Source of the DNA: an uncultured Flavobacteriales bacterium
GTDB lineage: Bacteria > Bacteroidota > Bacteroidia > Flavobacteriales_D > Parvicellaceae
Reading direction: 5' to 3'
Assembly (NCBI GenBank): GCA_943788115.1
Contig: CALSPA010000008.1
Span: 1-64,000 of the forward strand
DNA: 64,000 nucleotides
The notes under the pieces are model-generated. The model saw nothing but the letters and a program-made list of their open reading frames with translations, had not been told where the DNA came from and ran no database searches. Below are positions 34,774 to 44,120 of this stretch, one piece after another (the stretch's first letter is position 1; every line of letters begins with the position of its first letter). The translations under genes and the position numbers were made by a program.

Positions 34774-35725
34774 ACACCCTTTTTTGTAATTGATTTAAAA
34801 ATAACTTTGCTGCCTCTTTTAACTGGTTTATCCCTGGCTCCTCCATCGGAATATGACCACAGCCTTTTAAAAACACAACTTTTTTATCACAGTTTAATTT
34901 CTCGTAGAATGGAGCAGATATTTCCCATGGAATAATGTTGTCTTTTTCAGGTTGAAAAAATAGAACCGAGCAATGATCAAAATCTTCAGGTTCAACTGCA
35001 GGTTGAGCATGAAGCAAGGTTCTTAAGAATTTCAAATAAACCCAGCTTCCGGACCCAATTTTATCTTGTTTTAATTTCTTTACAAAAGAAGGGTTATTTG
35101 CCATGGCCCACATTTTAGTGGTGTGTTTTATTGGAACTTTAATTGAATCTGTAATTGATTTAGAGAAATTTAAAAAAGAAGGTGACAACTTGCCAATTAA
35201 TTTATTTTTTGACAACTGCTGCTGAACTGCGAGTGTTCTTGTATCAGCTAAACTTGATACCATTATTGCAAATACGCTTTTATTTTGACAAGCAACATGA
35301 TAGCTTAACATTCCACCAAGACTTATTCCACACAAAACAATTTTCCTACTATCCTTTTGACTCTCTAAATCAACAAGATGATTAATTAAACTCACCCATG
35401 TTGAATAAGATGTTGGAGAACTCTCTCTACTAAGACCAAAACCTGGTAAATCAGGTGCAATACATTCAAATCCTAATTTTAAAAGTGCAATACCAATAGG
35501 TGAAAGTAATCGACCATTACCCCCGCCTCCATGAACTAAAATTAATTTTATTTTTTCATTTATTTTTTTTGGAAAATAGTGATCTATGTGAATATTTGAA
35601 TCGTTCCACTTTAAAAAATATTCATCAGGAAAAAACTCATCATTAATTCTATAATCCTCTGGAAAATAAGCTTCTAACTCTCTCCACTCACGATAATTAA
35701 GGTACGAATCTTCAGATTTTTTCAT
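34772..35725 (-). CDS. Alpha/beta hydrolase
   Basis: 317 aa. The oxyanion strand is ILVHGGGGNGRLL, the nucleophile elbow CGISLGGMLSY, and the histidine is in GCGHIPMEEP close to the C-terminus; Asp is probably in FQPEKDNIIP. No signal peptide, so cytoplasmic. It resembles general serine esterases and haloalkane dehalogenase-like enzymes of Bacteroidota, without a clear substrate. Monocistronic and convergent with rplS, sharing its terminator. Confidence 0.85.
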   Translation of the reverse strand: MKKSEDSYLNYREWRELEAYFPEDYRINDEFFPDEYFLKWNDSNIHIDHYFPKKINEKIKLILVHGGGGNGRLLSPIGIALLKLGFECIAPDLPGFGLSRESSPTSYSTWVSLINHLVDLESQKDSRKIVLCGISLGGMLSYHVACQNKSVFAIMVSSLADTRTLAVQQQLSKNKLIGKLSPSFLNFSKSITDSIKVPIKHTTKMWAMANNPSFVKKLKQDKIGSGSWVYLKFLRTLLHAQPAVEPEDFDHCSVLFFQPEKDNIIPWEISAPFYEKLNCDKKVVFLKGCGHIPMEEPGINQLKEAAKLFLNQLQKRV

Positions 35726-35868
35726 TTCTTTTCACAAGTTAATAGTGTTAAACTGAAATACAAATCAAATATCAATCAAAATTTTCTTGTTTATAACATC
35801 TAAATAACTTCACCTTTAATTCTTTCATTTAACCGGCTAGTTTATTAAATTTCAGAAAAATTAACACA

Positions 35869-36651
35869 ATGAATATTCGATTTTTATTCATCTTGTCTTT
35901 GCTTTTAACAAGTTCTTATTCAATAAAAGCCCAAGCTCCTACATTAGCATGTTCTAGCGACACAACATTATACAATTCTAGCACATGTAAAGTTACTTTC
36001 TCATATTCTATTACATGTTTTGCAAATTGTGTAGGTTCGTCAATATACCAATCAGATATTTCTGGATACACATCTGGAGATTTATTTCCTCTTGGCACAA
36101 CATTTCAAGAATATACAATAACAAATGGAACAGACTCAAGTACATGTACTTTCAATGTTAATGTTGTAGACACCATTTCACCAAACATCAACTGTTTAGG
36201 AACTCAAAATGTAAGTGCTAATTCGAATTGCCAAGCCATTTTAGGTGATTATTCAAGTGTTGTTAGCAGTACTGATAATTGTGATATTCCATCAATCACT
36301 CAACATCCTATACCGGGAACTACAATTACAGGATCTGAACTAATTACAATGTATGCTGCAGATGTTTCTGGAAACACCGATTCTTGTTCTTTTCTTATTT
36401 TAGTTGATGACAACCTTCCACCAACAATTTCTTGTCCGACAGATTCAAATGTATATATAAGCCCCAACTGTATGTATTCACTTGATGATTTAACAGGTTA
36501 CATTTCTATTTTTGACAATTGCGATCCCAATCTAACTGTTATTCAATCTCCAACAACAGGAACAATGTTTAACATTGGAGATGATCCATTTATTTCTTTT
36601 AACGTAACAGATATTTCAGGAAATTCAAGTGTTTTGTTCATACAGAATTAG
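35869..36651 (+). CDS. HYR-repeat surface protein, N-terminal fragment (frame broken)
   Basis: 260 aa readable before a TAG caused by a frame shift. A signal peptide ending IKAQ is followed by three or so HYR-like immunoglobulin-fold repeats of about 80 residues, each marked by SC...DxxPPxIxCP, xNCxYxxxD and DNCDPxxxxxQSPxxGTxF. The last residues after GNSS are out of frame. With the frame restored the gene continues to 38396 and encodes a single protein of about 840 aa. It is the upstream partner of a PorP/SprF gene, the usual pairing for T9SS type B substrates. Confidence 0.8.
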   Translation: MNIRFLFILSLLLTSSYSIKAQAPTLACSSDTTLYNSSTCKVTFSYSITCFANCVGSSIYQSDISGYTSGDLFPLGTTFQEYTITNGTDSSTCTFNVNVVDTISPNINCLGTQNVSANSNCQAILGDYSSVVSSTDNCDIPSITQHPIPGTTITGSELITMYAADVSGNTDSCSFLILVDDNLPPTISCPTDSNVYISPNCMYSLDDLTGYISIFDNCDPNLTVIQSPTTGTMFNIGDDPFISFNVTDISGNSSVLFIQN

Positions 36652-36815
36652 TGTTATAGACAGTACACCCCCCTGTTATTAATTGTCCAGCTAATCAAGT
36701 TGGTTATTTAAAATTCAACATGTGAGGATGTTTTTACCTGACTTCACAAACCTAGTAACTTCTTTAGACAATTGTTCTGGTTCAGTATTTATTCTTCAAT
36801 CTCCAGTTGCGGGGG
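36632..36815 (+). pseudogene. Zone of five +1 homopolymer frame shifts in the HYR gene
   Basis: Restoring the HYR repeat pattern requires removing one base from each of five runs: T4 (36632-36635), C6 (36668-36673), A4 (36710-36713), T5 (36731-36735) and G5 (36811-36815). The corrected reading gives VCSYRISVIDSTPPVINCPA, then YLNSTCEDVLPDFTNLVTSL and SPVAGTPILGTSD, which fits the repeats on both sides. The five changes sum to the observed offset of two between the flanking frames. Whether this is assembly error or real decay cannot be settled here. Confidence 0.75.
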
Positions 36816-38396
36816 ACACCTATCTTAGGGACATCTGACAATACAATTACTTTTACATCTACAGATGCTTACAGCAATTCAAACACTTGCACAATTACTT
36901 ACAATGCTTTAGACACAATAACTCCATTAATTTTATCTTGTATAAACGATACGGTTAGGTTTTCAGACTCCAACTGCACTTATTTTCTTGAAGATTTCAG
37001 TTCTTTAATTCAAATAGAAGACAATTGTGAAAACAATTACATTTTCACTCAGACTCCAGCTGTAGGAACCCCTTTAGCCATTGGAACTTCAAATCAAATA
37101 ACTTTACTTGTTGCAGACTCAAGTAACAATAGCACCTCTTGCTCATTTTTAATTGATGTTCAAGACAATAAACCACCTCTTTTAATTTGCCCTTCTAACC
37201 CTAATGTTATATTAGATACTAATTGCATTTACATTATCCCTGACTTTGAAAACTCAATAAACCTAGTTGACAATTGTGATCCAAACCCCTCATACACTCA
37301 AAGTGTGAATTCAGGTGATACGCTTACCGGAATTGGTACTCAACAAAACATTATTTTAACTAGCTCTGACATGTACGGAAATGCTACTAGTTGTAGTTTC
37401 ACCATTACACTTACCGACACAACTAGTCCATCAATAACCTGTCCTGACACTCAATACATCGACTTAGGTTTAAACTGTCTTTACATTGTACCAGACATAA
37501 CTTTACTTTCCACAAGCAGTGATTTTTGTGATATGAACACACAATTATCTCAAAGCATTCCTCAAGGAACTAATACTGGAGGAATTAACACCATAAACAT
37601 TGTTGCTACTGACAATAGTGGAAACACTTCTACATGTCCAGTTATACTGATGCCTAATGATACAGTAAACCCAATTATATTTTGTCCAGATAACATAGAA
37701 TCTTGTGATCCAATTATTTCATTTATTTCCCCATCAGCAACAGATGATTGCGGCACTATAAATTTGTTTCAAACTGACACTACTAATCTTAATTCTGGGA
37801 GTGTCTTCCCTACAGGAACAACAACATTAAGTTTTCTAGCTGAGGATTTAATAGGAAATCAAGCTAGCTGTAATATTGAAATCGTGATATTTGAGCCACC
37901 ACTTATTGACGCAGGAAATGATGTGTTTATTGATGAAGGAAGCTCAATAACAATTGATGCAACAGCAACAAATTACGCAACTTTACAATGGACGCCATTG
38001 TATAATATTCAAAATGCCAATAATGAAGACCCAACAGTAAGCCCACTAAATTCAATCACTTATTTTGTAGCTATTGAAAGTGCTGATGGCTGTTTGGCTA
38101 GTGACTCTATAGTAGTTTTTGTTAATCAAATTACAGATATTATTATTAATAACATCATCACGCCTAATGGAGATGGTAAAAATGACACTTGGGATATAAA
38201 CAAACCAAGTTTTATTTCTGGATGTCCTGTTTATATTTTCAATAGATGGGGTAAAATTGTTTGGGAAACTACCAATTACAACAACAATTGGAATGGTGAA
38301 AATTTAGATGGACAATTATTACCTGATGGAACTTACTATTACACTATTATTTGTCAAGGTGATGAATATAAAGGTTCAATTCTTTTAATTAAATAA
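36807..38396 (+). CDS. HYR-repeat protein with T9SS type B (gliding-motility) C-terminal domain, C-terminal fragment
   Basis: 529 aa; the nominal TTG start is an artefact of the frame breaks upstream. About six further HYR repeats (DNCDPNPSYTQSVNSGDTLT, SDFCDMNTQLSQSIPQGT and others) lead to a PKD-like segment (DAGNDVFIDEGSSITIDATA). The C-terminal sorting domain reads IITPNGDGKNDTWDI, IFNRWGKIVWE, LLPDGTYYYTI. This is the type B T9SS signal, used by SprB-like adhesins and other surface proteins that need a PorP/SprF partner, which is the next gene. Likely an extracellular adhesive filament or matrix protein. Confidence 0.85.
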   Translation: MRGTPILGTSDNTITFTSTDAYSNSNTCTITYNALDTITPLILSCINDTVRFSDSNCTYFLEDFSSLIQIEDNCENNYIFTQTPAVGTPLAIGTSNQITLLVADSSNNSTSCSFLIDVQDNKPPLLICPSNPNVILDTNCIYIIPDFENSINLVDNCDPNPSYTQSVNSGDTLTGIGTQQNIILTSSDMYGNATSCSFTITLTDTTSPSITCPDTQYIDLGLNCLYIVPDITLLSTSSDFCDMNTQLSQSIPQGTNTGGINTINIVATDNSGNTSTCPVILMPNDTVNPIIFCPDNIESCDPIISFISPSATDDCGTINLFQTDTTNLNSGSVFPTGTTTLSFLAEDLIGNQASCNIEIVIFEPPLIDAGNDVFIDEGSSITIDATATNYATLQWTPLYNIQNANNEDPTVSPLNSITYFVAIESADGCLASDSIVVFVNQITDIIINNIITPNGDGKNDTWDINKPSFISGCPVYIFNRWGKIVWETTNYNNNWNGENLDGQLLPDGTYYYTIICQGDEYKGSILLIK

Positions 38397-38400
38397 TTAG

Positions 38401-39369
38401 ATGAAAAATATAATCTCAATAATACTGATTTTCACATGTGTTTTCTATTCTGCTCAGCAGATTCCTCTAAATTCTCTATACTTTCAGAATTTATACATGA
38501 TTAACTCTGCAGAAGTTGGAAAAAGTAACCAATTGAAATTTAATCTATCTCACAGACAACAATGGGTTGGTTTTGAAGGAGCACCTACAACAACATGGTT
38601 TACAGTTCAAAAAAACATAAATAGAAATTTAAATTTTGGGATTAGATTTAATTATGATCAAATTTCATTTTTTGAAAAATTACAATTTGATGCCTCTAGC
38701 TCATATCTTTTAAAAATTGACAAAGCAAACGAACTTACATTTGGACTATCTTTAGGAATGATACAAGGATCATTAGTTATGAATAACATGATTTCTACGG
38801 ATAATTCAGATGAAATACTTTTAAATAATGGTGTAAACGGGGTTGGATTTCATTCAGATTTCGGCATTGCATATTCTCTAAATAAAAAATTAAATATTGG
38901 AATTTCATTTCCTAATTTATTTACAACATCAATGAACATAGAGCCAATGAATGCAGATCAAACTTATGACTACAAAATGCATCGAATTGCATATTTATCT
39001 TACGAATTAGATATGAGCTCTGACGTTAAATTTACCCCTATAATTTTAATAAGAAAAGCTGCGGGTCTAAGTAATCAAATCGATTTAATTGGGAATTTTA
39101 ATTTCCAAAATAATTATTGGGGAGGATTAGGATTTAGACAACAAGGAGGTTTCCTAGTTAACGTAGGATTCTCTCCTATAGAAAATCTTAATTTAACATA
39201 TTCTTATGAATTTAATAATAGTAAGATTGCATCATTCACTTCTGGATCACATGAAATAATGTTAAGCTTTGCATTGAAAAACAAAACAAAAGAGAATTCA
39301 CAAACGGAAGATAATCAAGAGAAAAACACAACAGATGATCAAGAAAAAGAATCAGAAATAAATGAATAA
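38401..39369 (+). CDS. PorP/SprF family outer-membrane protein (T9SS accessory)
   Basis: 322 aa. A signal peptide ending YSAQQ, the family start PLNSLYFQNLYMINSAEVGK, RQQWVGFEGAPTTTWFTVQK and beta-barrel strands with terminal SHEIMLSFAL identify it. The last 35 residues are a charged Glu/Lys/Asn-rich tail (KNKTKENSQTEDNQEK) unusual for the family. SprF-type proteins anchor or assist one cognate type B substrate, here the HYR protein five bases upstream. The stop is directly next to the stop of convergent argS with no space between. Confidence 0.9.
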   Translation: MKNIISIILIFTCVFYSAQQIPLNSLYFQNLYMINSAEVGKSNQLKFNLSHRQQWVGFEGAPTTTWFTVQKNINRNLNFGIRFNYDQISFFEKLQFDASSSYLLKIDKANELTFGLSLGMIQGSLVMNNMISTDNSDEILLNNGVNGVGFHSDFGIAYSLNKKLNIGISFPNLFTTSMNIEPMNADQTYDYKMHRIAYLSYELDMSSDVKFTPIILIRKAAGLSNQIDLIGNFNFQNNYWGGLGFRQQGGFLVNVGFSPIENLNLTYSYEFNNSKIASFTSGSHEIMLSFALKNKTKENSQTEDNQEKNTTDDQEKESEINE

Positions 39370-41151
39370 TTACATTTTCTGAGGAACTTCAATCCCTAAA
39401 AGCTTCATAGCACTTTCAATAACTAATGAAATTTTTTCTGAAAGTACTATCCTAAAGGCCTTTAATTGCTCATCGTTCTCTCCAAGGATTGGAATTGACT
39501 GGTAAAAAGAGTTATAAGCCTTTACTAAGTCATAAGAATAATTTGCGATTAATGCTGGAGATAGGTTTTTACCAGCCTCAGAGACAACATTTGGATAATC
39601 TGCTAATAATTTAATTAAGTGAAGTTCAGAAGATGAAAGAACAATGTTTGTATCAATACTTTCGATAGAAACCTTGCCTTTTCTCAAAATACTTTGAATT
39701 CTAGCATAACAGTACTGAATAAATGGTGCTGTATTGCCATTTAAATCAATAGATTCAGCAGGGTTAAACATCATTTTTTTCTTAGGATCTACTTTAAGTA
39801 AGTAATACTTCAAACCACCTTTACCTATGGTTTGGTAAAGCAGATTTTTATCATCTTCGGACATACCTTCTAACTGACCCCTTTGTTTTGTCATTTGCTT
39901 AGCATCATCAATCACACTAAGAATTAAATCATCAGCATCAACAACAGTCCCCTCTCTAGATTTCATCCTTCCTTCAGGCAATTCTACCATGCCATACGAA
40001 AGATGAAAACACTCTTCAGCCCAAGAATAACCAAGTTTTTTTAATATGGTAAACAACACTTTAAAGTGATGGTTTTGTTCATTTCCAACAGTATAAATAA
40101 GGCCTGACAAATTATTATAATCTTTATACCTTTCAATAGCTGTTCCTAAATCTTGAGTCATGTAAACAGATGTGCCATCGGCTCTTAGCAGTAATTTATC
40201 ATCTAGTTTATCTTCAGAAAGATCACACCAAACAGAACCATCTTCTTTTTTATAGAAAATGCCTAATTCAAGACCACTTGAGACAACATCTTTACCTAAA
40301 ATAAATGTATCAGATTCATAATATAGTTTATCAAAATCTACCCCCATCAGCTGGTATGTTTGATTAAAACCTTCGTAAACCCAGTTGTTCATTCTCTTCC
40401 ATAGATTATAAATCTCAGGATCTTTGTTCTCCCATTTTAATAAAATATTCTGAGCTTCTTTTAAAATTTTAGTTTGCTTTTCTGCATCATCTTTAGAAAC
40501 ACCACTCTCAATTAACTCAGAAACTTCTTGCTTATAAGCTTTATCAAAAGCAACATAATATTTTCCTATTAAATGATCTCCTTTTAAATTAGCAGACTCT
40601 GGAGTTTCTCCATTACCAAACTTCTGCCAAGCCAACATAGATTTACAAATATGAATGCCTCTATCATTTATAATTTGAGTCTTAACAACATTGTGACCAT
40701 TTGCTTTTAATATTTCCGAAACAGCATACCCTAAAAAATTATTCCTAAGATGACCTAAATGAAGCGGTTTGTTTGTATTTGGAGAAGAATACTCAACCAT
40801 GTATGTTTTACCCGATTTATTGAGATTAAAACCATATTTCTTTAAAGTCAAAGATTTATTAAACGTTGAAATCCAAAAAGAAGATTTTAAAGAAAGATTT
40901 AAAAAACCTTTTACGACATTAAAATCAGAAAATAATTCAGAATTAGAAATCAACCAATTCCCAATTAAATTTGCTGATTCTTCTGGAGATTTTTTAGTTA
41001 TTTTAAGTAATGGAAAGACAACTAAAGTTTGATCTCCTTCAAATGTTAGTTTTGTTGACTCTATTTGAAAAAATTCGGCATTTAACTTTTCACCATAAAG
41101 AGAAGCAAAAGCTTTTGAAACTTCCTGACCAACTTGAAATGAAACACTCAT
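39370..41151 (-). CDS. argS: Arginyl-tRNA synthetase
   Basis: 593 aa, class I. The N-terminal Add-1 domain spans about 1-110, the HIGH variant is KPLHLGHLRNNFLG, and the KMSKS region is the degenerate GRMKSREGTVVDADDL; YVGNEQNHHFKVLF-like sequence (YTVGNEQNHHFKVL) and the DALR anticodon-binding domain follow (about 470-593), ending GIEVPQKM. Charges tRNA-Arg. It lies three bases after the arginase gene, which suggests joint expression around arginine. Confidence 0.97.
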   Translation of the reverse strand: MSVSFQVGQEVSKAFASLYGEKLNAEFFQIESTKLTFEGDQTLVVFPLLKITKKSPEESANLIGNWLISNSELFSDFNVVKGFLNLSLKSSFWISTFNKSLTLKKYGFNLNKSGKTYMVEYSSPNTNKPLHLGHLRNNFLGYAVSEILKANGHNVVKTQIINDRGIHICKSMLAWQKFGNGETPESANLKGDHLIGKYYVAFDKAYKQEVSELIESGVSKDDAEKQTKILKEAQNILLKWENKDPEIYNLWKRMNNWVYEGFNQTYQLMGVDFDKLYYESDTFILGKDVVSSGLELGIFYKKEDGSVWCDLSEDKLDDKLLLRADGTSVYMTQDLGTAIERYKDYNNLSGLIYTVGNEQNHHFKVLFTILKKLGYSWAEECFHLSYGMVELPEGRMKSREGTVVDADDLILSVIDDAKQMTKQRGQLEGMSEDDKNLLYQTIGKGGLKYYLLKVDPKKKMMFNPAESIDLNGNTAPFIQYCYARIQSILRKGKVSIESIDTNIVLSSSELHLIKLLADYPNVVSEAGKNLSPALIANYSYDLVKAYNSFYQSIPILGENDEQLKAFRIVLSEKISLVIESAMKLLGIEVPQKM

Positions 41152-41154
41152 TAA

Positions 41155-42123
41155 TTATCCTCTTTTTTCGATTATTGAAGTAGCACTTTCTAATATTCTG
41201 AATGCAGTTTCAGCCATCTTGTTTTGTTTGTTATCCAAACATGGATTAATTTCTACCATTTCAAAACAATTTGTTCTTTTATCAATAAGCAAATGATTTA
41301 TTAAACTGCTTGCCTCTTGTTCGGTAAGGCCATTCTGAACTGGAGTTCCTGTTCCATAAGAAACCAAATCACAATCCATACTATCTACGTCAAAAGAAAT
41401 GTATATAAGATCGCAACTTTTAAGATATTCCAAAACATCTTGAGCAACAGATTCAGCTCCATTTCTTCTTAAAGTTTCTACATCAACATTTTTAATTTCA
41501 TTGTTTGAAATATAAAAATCTTCAGGCTCTTCAGAATCTCTTAGTGCTACATATACCAAATCTCTTGCATTGATTTTTGGATATATATTGCCAAACTCTT
41601 TTAATTTCTTCCACATTTCATTAGTGACCGAATCTATTTCTTGAATGCGATGTTCTTGGTTATCGGAATTTAAAGCCGTAGCCAAAGACATTCCATGGAT
41701 ATTTCCTGTAGGTGTAGTATATGGTGAATGTAAATCTGCATGAGCATCAATCCAAACAACTCCTAATCTCTTTCCAGGGTAAGCCATTTTAATGCCTGCA
41801 ATAGTCCCACCAGCACTAGAGTGATCACCTGAAATAACAATTGGGAAATTGTTTTTAACTAATTGATTATTTACTTCTTGAGAAACAGCATTAAATATTT
41901 CAATAACACCTTCAATTCTAATTGCTTTGGGATATTTAACTTCTTCAAAAAGAAGGTGATTAAAATCTTTAATTATAATAGATTTTAATCTAGAGAAATA
42001 TGAAGACTTCATATTAAATGAAGCAACCTTTAACGCCTGAATACCTAGGCTAGACCCCCTAGTTCCTGCGCCAATTTCAGATTTATTTTCTATGATTTTT
42101 ACTCTGTTTTTCTGTTCAGCCAT
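41155..42123 (-). CDS. Arginase family protein (ureohydrolase)
   Basis: 322 aa. The binuclear manganese ligands are present: SGDHSSAGG (first His), WIDAHADLHSPYTTPTGNIH (Asp/His/Asp), and ISFDVDSMDCD. The C-terminal CFEMVEINPCLDNKQNKMAE has the arginase-type Glu/Asp region. It probably hydrolyses arginine to ornithine and urea, though agmatinase or formimidoylglutamase activity cannot be excluded. Coupled to argS (three bases), so tRNA charging and arginine breakdown would be expressed together. Cytoplasmic. Confidence 0.88.
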   Translation of the reverse strand: MAEQKNRVKIIENKSEIGAGTRGSSLGIQALKVASFNMKSSYFSRLKSIIIKDFNHLLFEEVKYPKAIRIEGVIEIFNAVSQEVNNQLVKNNFPIVISGDHSSAGGTIAGIKMAYPGKRLGVVWIDAHADLHSPYTTPTGNIHGMSLATALNSDNQEHRIQEIDSVTNEMWKKLKEFGNIYPKINARDLVYVALRDSEEPEDFYISNNEIKNVDVETLRRNGAESVAQDVLEYLKSCDLIYISFDVDSMDCDLVSYGTGTPVQNGLTEQEASSLINHLLIDKRTNCFEMVEINPCLDNKQNKMAETAFRILESATSIIEKRG

Positions 42124-42242
42124 TAGAAATTAACTAAAATAATTGCGAGTTTAAGGAAAATCAATGATTTCACCAATAATAACAACACTTAATAGAATAC
42201 TACTGATTATTTGCTTGATACCTTAATTTAAGATTGCCCATT

Positions 42243-43418
42243 TTATCTTGCAACTTTTTGCAATGGTTTTTTATACTTATAAACACCTAAAGTAATTGCT
42301 TTATTAATATATAGGTCAGCTTTATCAAATTCATCAACCCACAAATAGGCTTCAGCTAAATTTGCATATAACAAAGCCGTAGATTTTTTATTTATTCTTG
42401 ATTTATTATCTGAAAGATCGCTTTGAGCCAATTGATCAAGCCAAATATTAATGGCTTTAGAAATGTTTTCTTTAGCATTACTTTTATCAACATCATTTAC
42501 AAAACCTTCATAACCAATTTTTGCAAACGTCATTGCATCTACAAATTCGGAATAAGAATGATTTTTATACTTTTTTATAACATATATCTCATTTTGACTT
42601 GATTTTACAGGATAGCCAAAAGTGGTATTCATGTAGCTATTTAAATTACTAAGAATATTGTTTAATAATTTTGTCTGAAGGGATTTCCAGTATTTATCAT
42701 TATTATCCAACCACCAAAGCTGATAATCGTATTGACTTTTATCATCCCTAATTAGTTCTGACATCTCAGAATTAAAATAGGTTTTAGAATAAACTAAACC
42801 CTGTTTCGGAGCATCTATCTTAATTTCTACTGGCATTTTATAATGTGCTGTATATTTATATTTTTTCTGAGCACCAGCACCTGTAATTTTAGTTGAAATT
42901 CTTGAAGATTGTAAACCGTGATGGATAATGGTCACGACAACTCCGGACTCACCCTTGGTGTATCCTGCCAAGTTAATTTTTTGGCTACAAAAATCATTTG
43001 ACACATCTTCAGTAAAAATCGGCAATGAGACCTCTCTTAAAACAGGATAATCGGGATATGGCATTTTAACAGGTTGGGCTAAAGTAGTATTTCCAGAATT
43101 AATTGCTTTCTCCCAAATCGCCATTTCAGTAAGGTATATTCTATCAATTCTCAAACGATCTTCGTTCCACACAACTAATAAATCTCCCTGCTCTTTCTTA
43201 GCATTTTCTAACCTGTTTTCATAGGCTTTAAGCGTGTCCTCGTTTGCCTGTTCAAAATTATTTTCAAATACAATTTTGTAGTTTAAAACTGAAGCATCAA
43301 ACGGCTTTAAAGGAAGTTGAATATATTGAAAAGGCACTTTATAATCTTTTATTGTTTGAGAGCAAATTGAAAAAGAAACTAAAGAGATAATTACAGCTAA
43401 TAATAATGATTTTCTCAT
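42243..43418 (-). CDS. Secreted protein of unknown function with C-terminal TPR-like helices
   Basis: 391 aa. The signal peptide ends SICSQ. The first two thirds have no recognisable fold; residues about 15-60 (YKVPFQYIQLPLKPFDASVL) resemble the opening of several Bacteroidota exported proteins. The last 60 residues form TPR-like helices (ALLYANLAEAYLWVDEFDKA). It is five bases downstream of msrA in minus-strand order, so it may be co-expressed with that repair enzyme. Probably periplasmic. Function unknown. Confidence 0.75.
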   Translation of the reverse strand: MRKSLLLAVIISLVSFSICSQTIKDYKVPFQYIQLPLKPFDASVLNYKIVFENNFEQANEDTLKAYENRLENAKKEQGDLLVVWNEDRLRIDRIYLTEMAIWEKAINSGNTTLAQPVKMPYPDYPVLREVSLPIFTEDVSNDFCSQKINLAGYTKGESGVVVTIIHHGLQSSRISTKITGAGAQKKYKYTAHYKMPVEIKIDAPKQGLVYSKTYFNSEMSELIRDDKSQYDYQLWWLDNNDKYWKSLQTKLLNNILSNLNSYMNTTFGYPVKSSQNEIYVIKKYKNHSYSEFVDAMTFAKIGYEGFVNDVDKSNAKENISKAINIWLDQLAQSDLSDNKSRINKKSTALLYANLAEAYLWVDEFDKADLYINKAITLGVYKYKKPLQKVAR

Positions 43419-43423
43419 ATGAT

Positions 43424-44056
43424 TTATTTTAATTTTTCTTGAAAAACTTTTTTAAACTTTTCTATTTTAGGTTGAATAACATATTTACAATAAGATTCAC
43501 TTTTGTTCTGTTGGTAATAATTTTGATGATAATTTTCAGCTTTATAATAATCCCCTAATTCAGAAATTTCTGTCACAATTGATTTATCCCAAGCTCCAGA
43601 ATTCTGCAATTGGTCTTTATAAAAAGTAGCTATTTTTTTCTGAGTTTGATTTAAATAATAAATTACTGATCGATATTGGGAACCAACATCGTTTCCTTGT
43701 CTATTTAATGTAGTAGGATCATGTGTTTTCCAGAATACTTCTAAAATTTCTTTGTAAGAGATTACTTCCGGATTAAAAACAATTTTAGCTACTTCAGCAT
43801 GACCAGTAGTTCCTGTACAAATGTCTTTATATGTAGGGTTTTTTAAATCTCCACCAGAATAACCAGACTCTACAGACTCAACACCATTAAGAGATAAAAA
43901 AACTGCTTCGATACACCAAAAACAACCTGCTCCTAGGACAGTTGTGTCTAACTTATGTGGAACTACTGACATTGTATTTAAATTATTTGATAAACATGTT
44001 AATGAAAAAAACAGAAAAAAAGATAAAAATATTCTAGAAAGTGAAAATAATTGCAT
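43424..44056 (-). CDS. msrA: Peptide-methionine (S)-S-oxide reductase, exported
   Basis: 210 aa. The catalytic site is GAGCFWCIEAVF (Cys45), with GYSGGDLKNPTYKDICTGTTGHAE and GNDVGSQYRSVIYY typical of MsrA. The first 22 residues are strongly hydrophobic (FLSFFLFFSLTCLSNN), a signal peptide, so the enzyme acts in the periplasm or as a membrane-bound form rather than in the cytoplasm. It repairs oxidised methionine in exported proteins. Co-directional with the downstream unknown exported protein; no msrB is adjacent. Confidence 0.93.
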   Translation of the reverse strand: MQLFSLSRIFLSFFLFFSLTCLSNNLNTMSVVPHKLDTTVLGAGCFWCIEAVFLSLNGVESVESGYSGGDLKNPTYKDICTGTTGHAEVAKIVFNPEVISYKEILEVFWKTHDPTTLNRQGNDVGSQYRSVIYYLNQTQKKIATFYKDQLQNSGAWDKSIVTEISELGDYYKAENYHQNYYQQNKSESYCKYVIQPKIEKFKKVFQEKLK

Positions 44057-44120
44057 TGTTTTATATTTTTTTCAATGATTTATTAAATATACTACATCTT
44101 TAAACTCGAAGCTCATTTGG

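Noticed and set aside
36807..36833. TTG at 36807 as a genuine start of a second HYR gene
   Set aside because: The sequence upstream continues the same HYR repeat once five run lengths are corrected, so this is the middle of one protein, not a new start.
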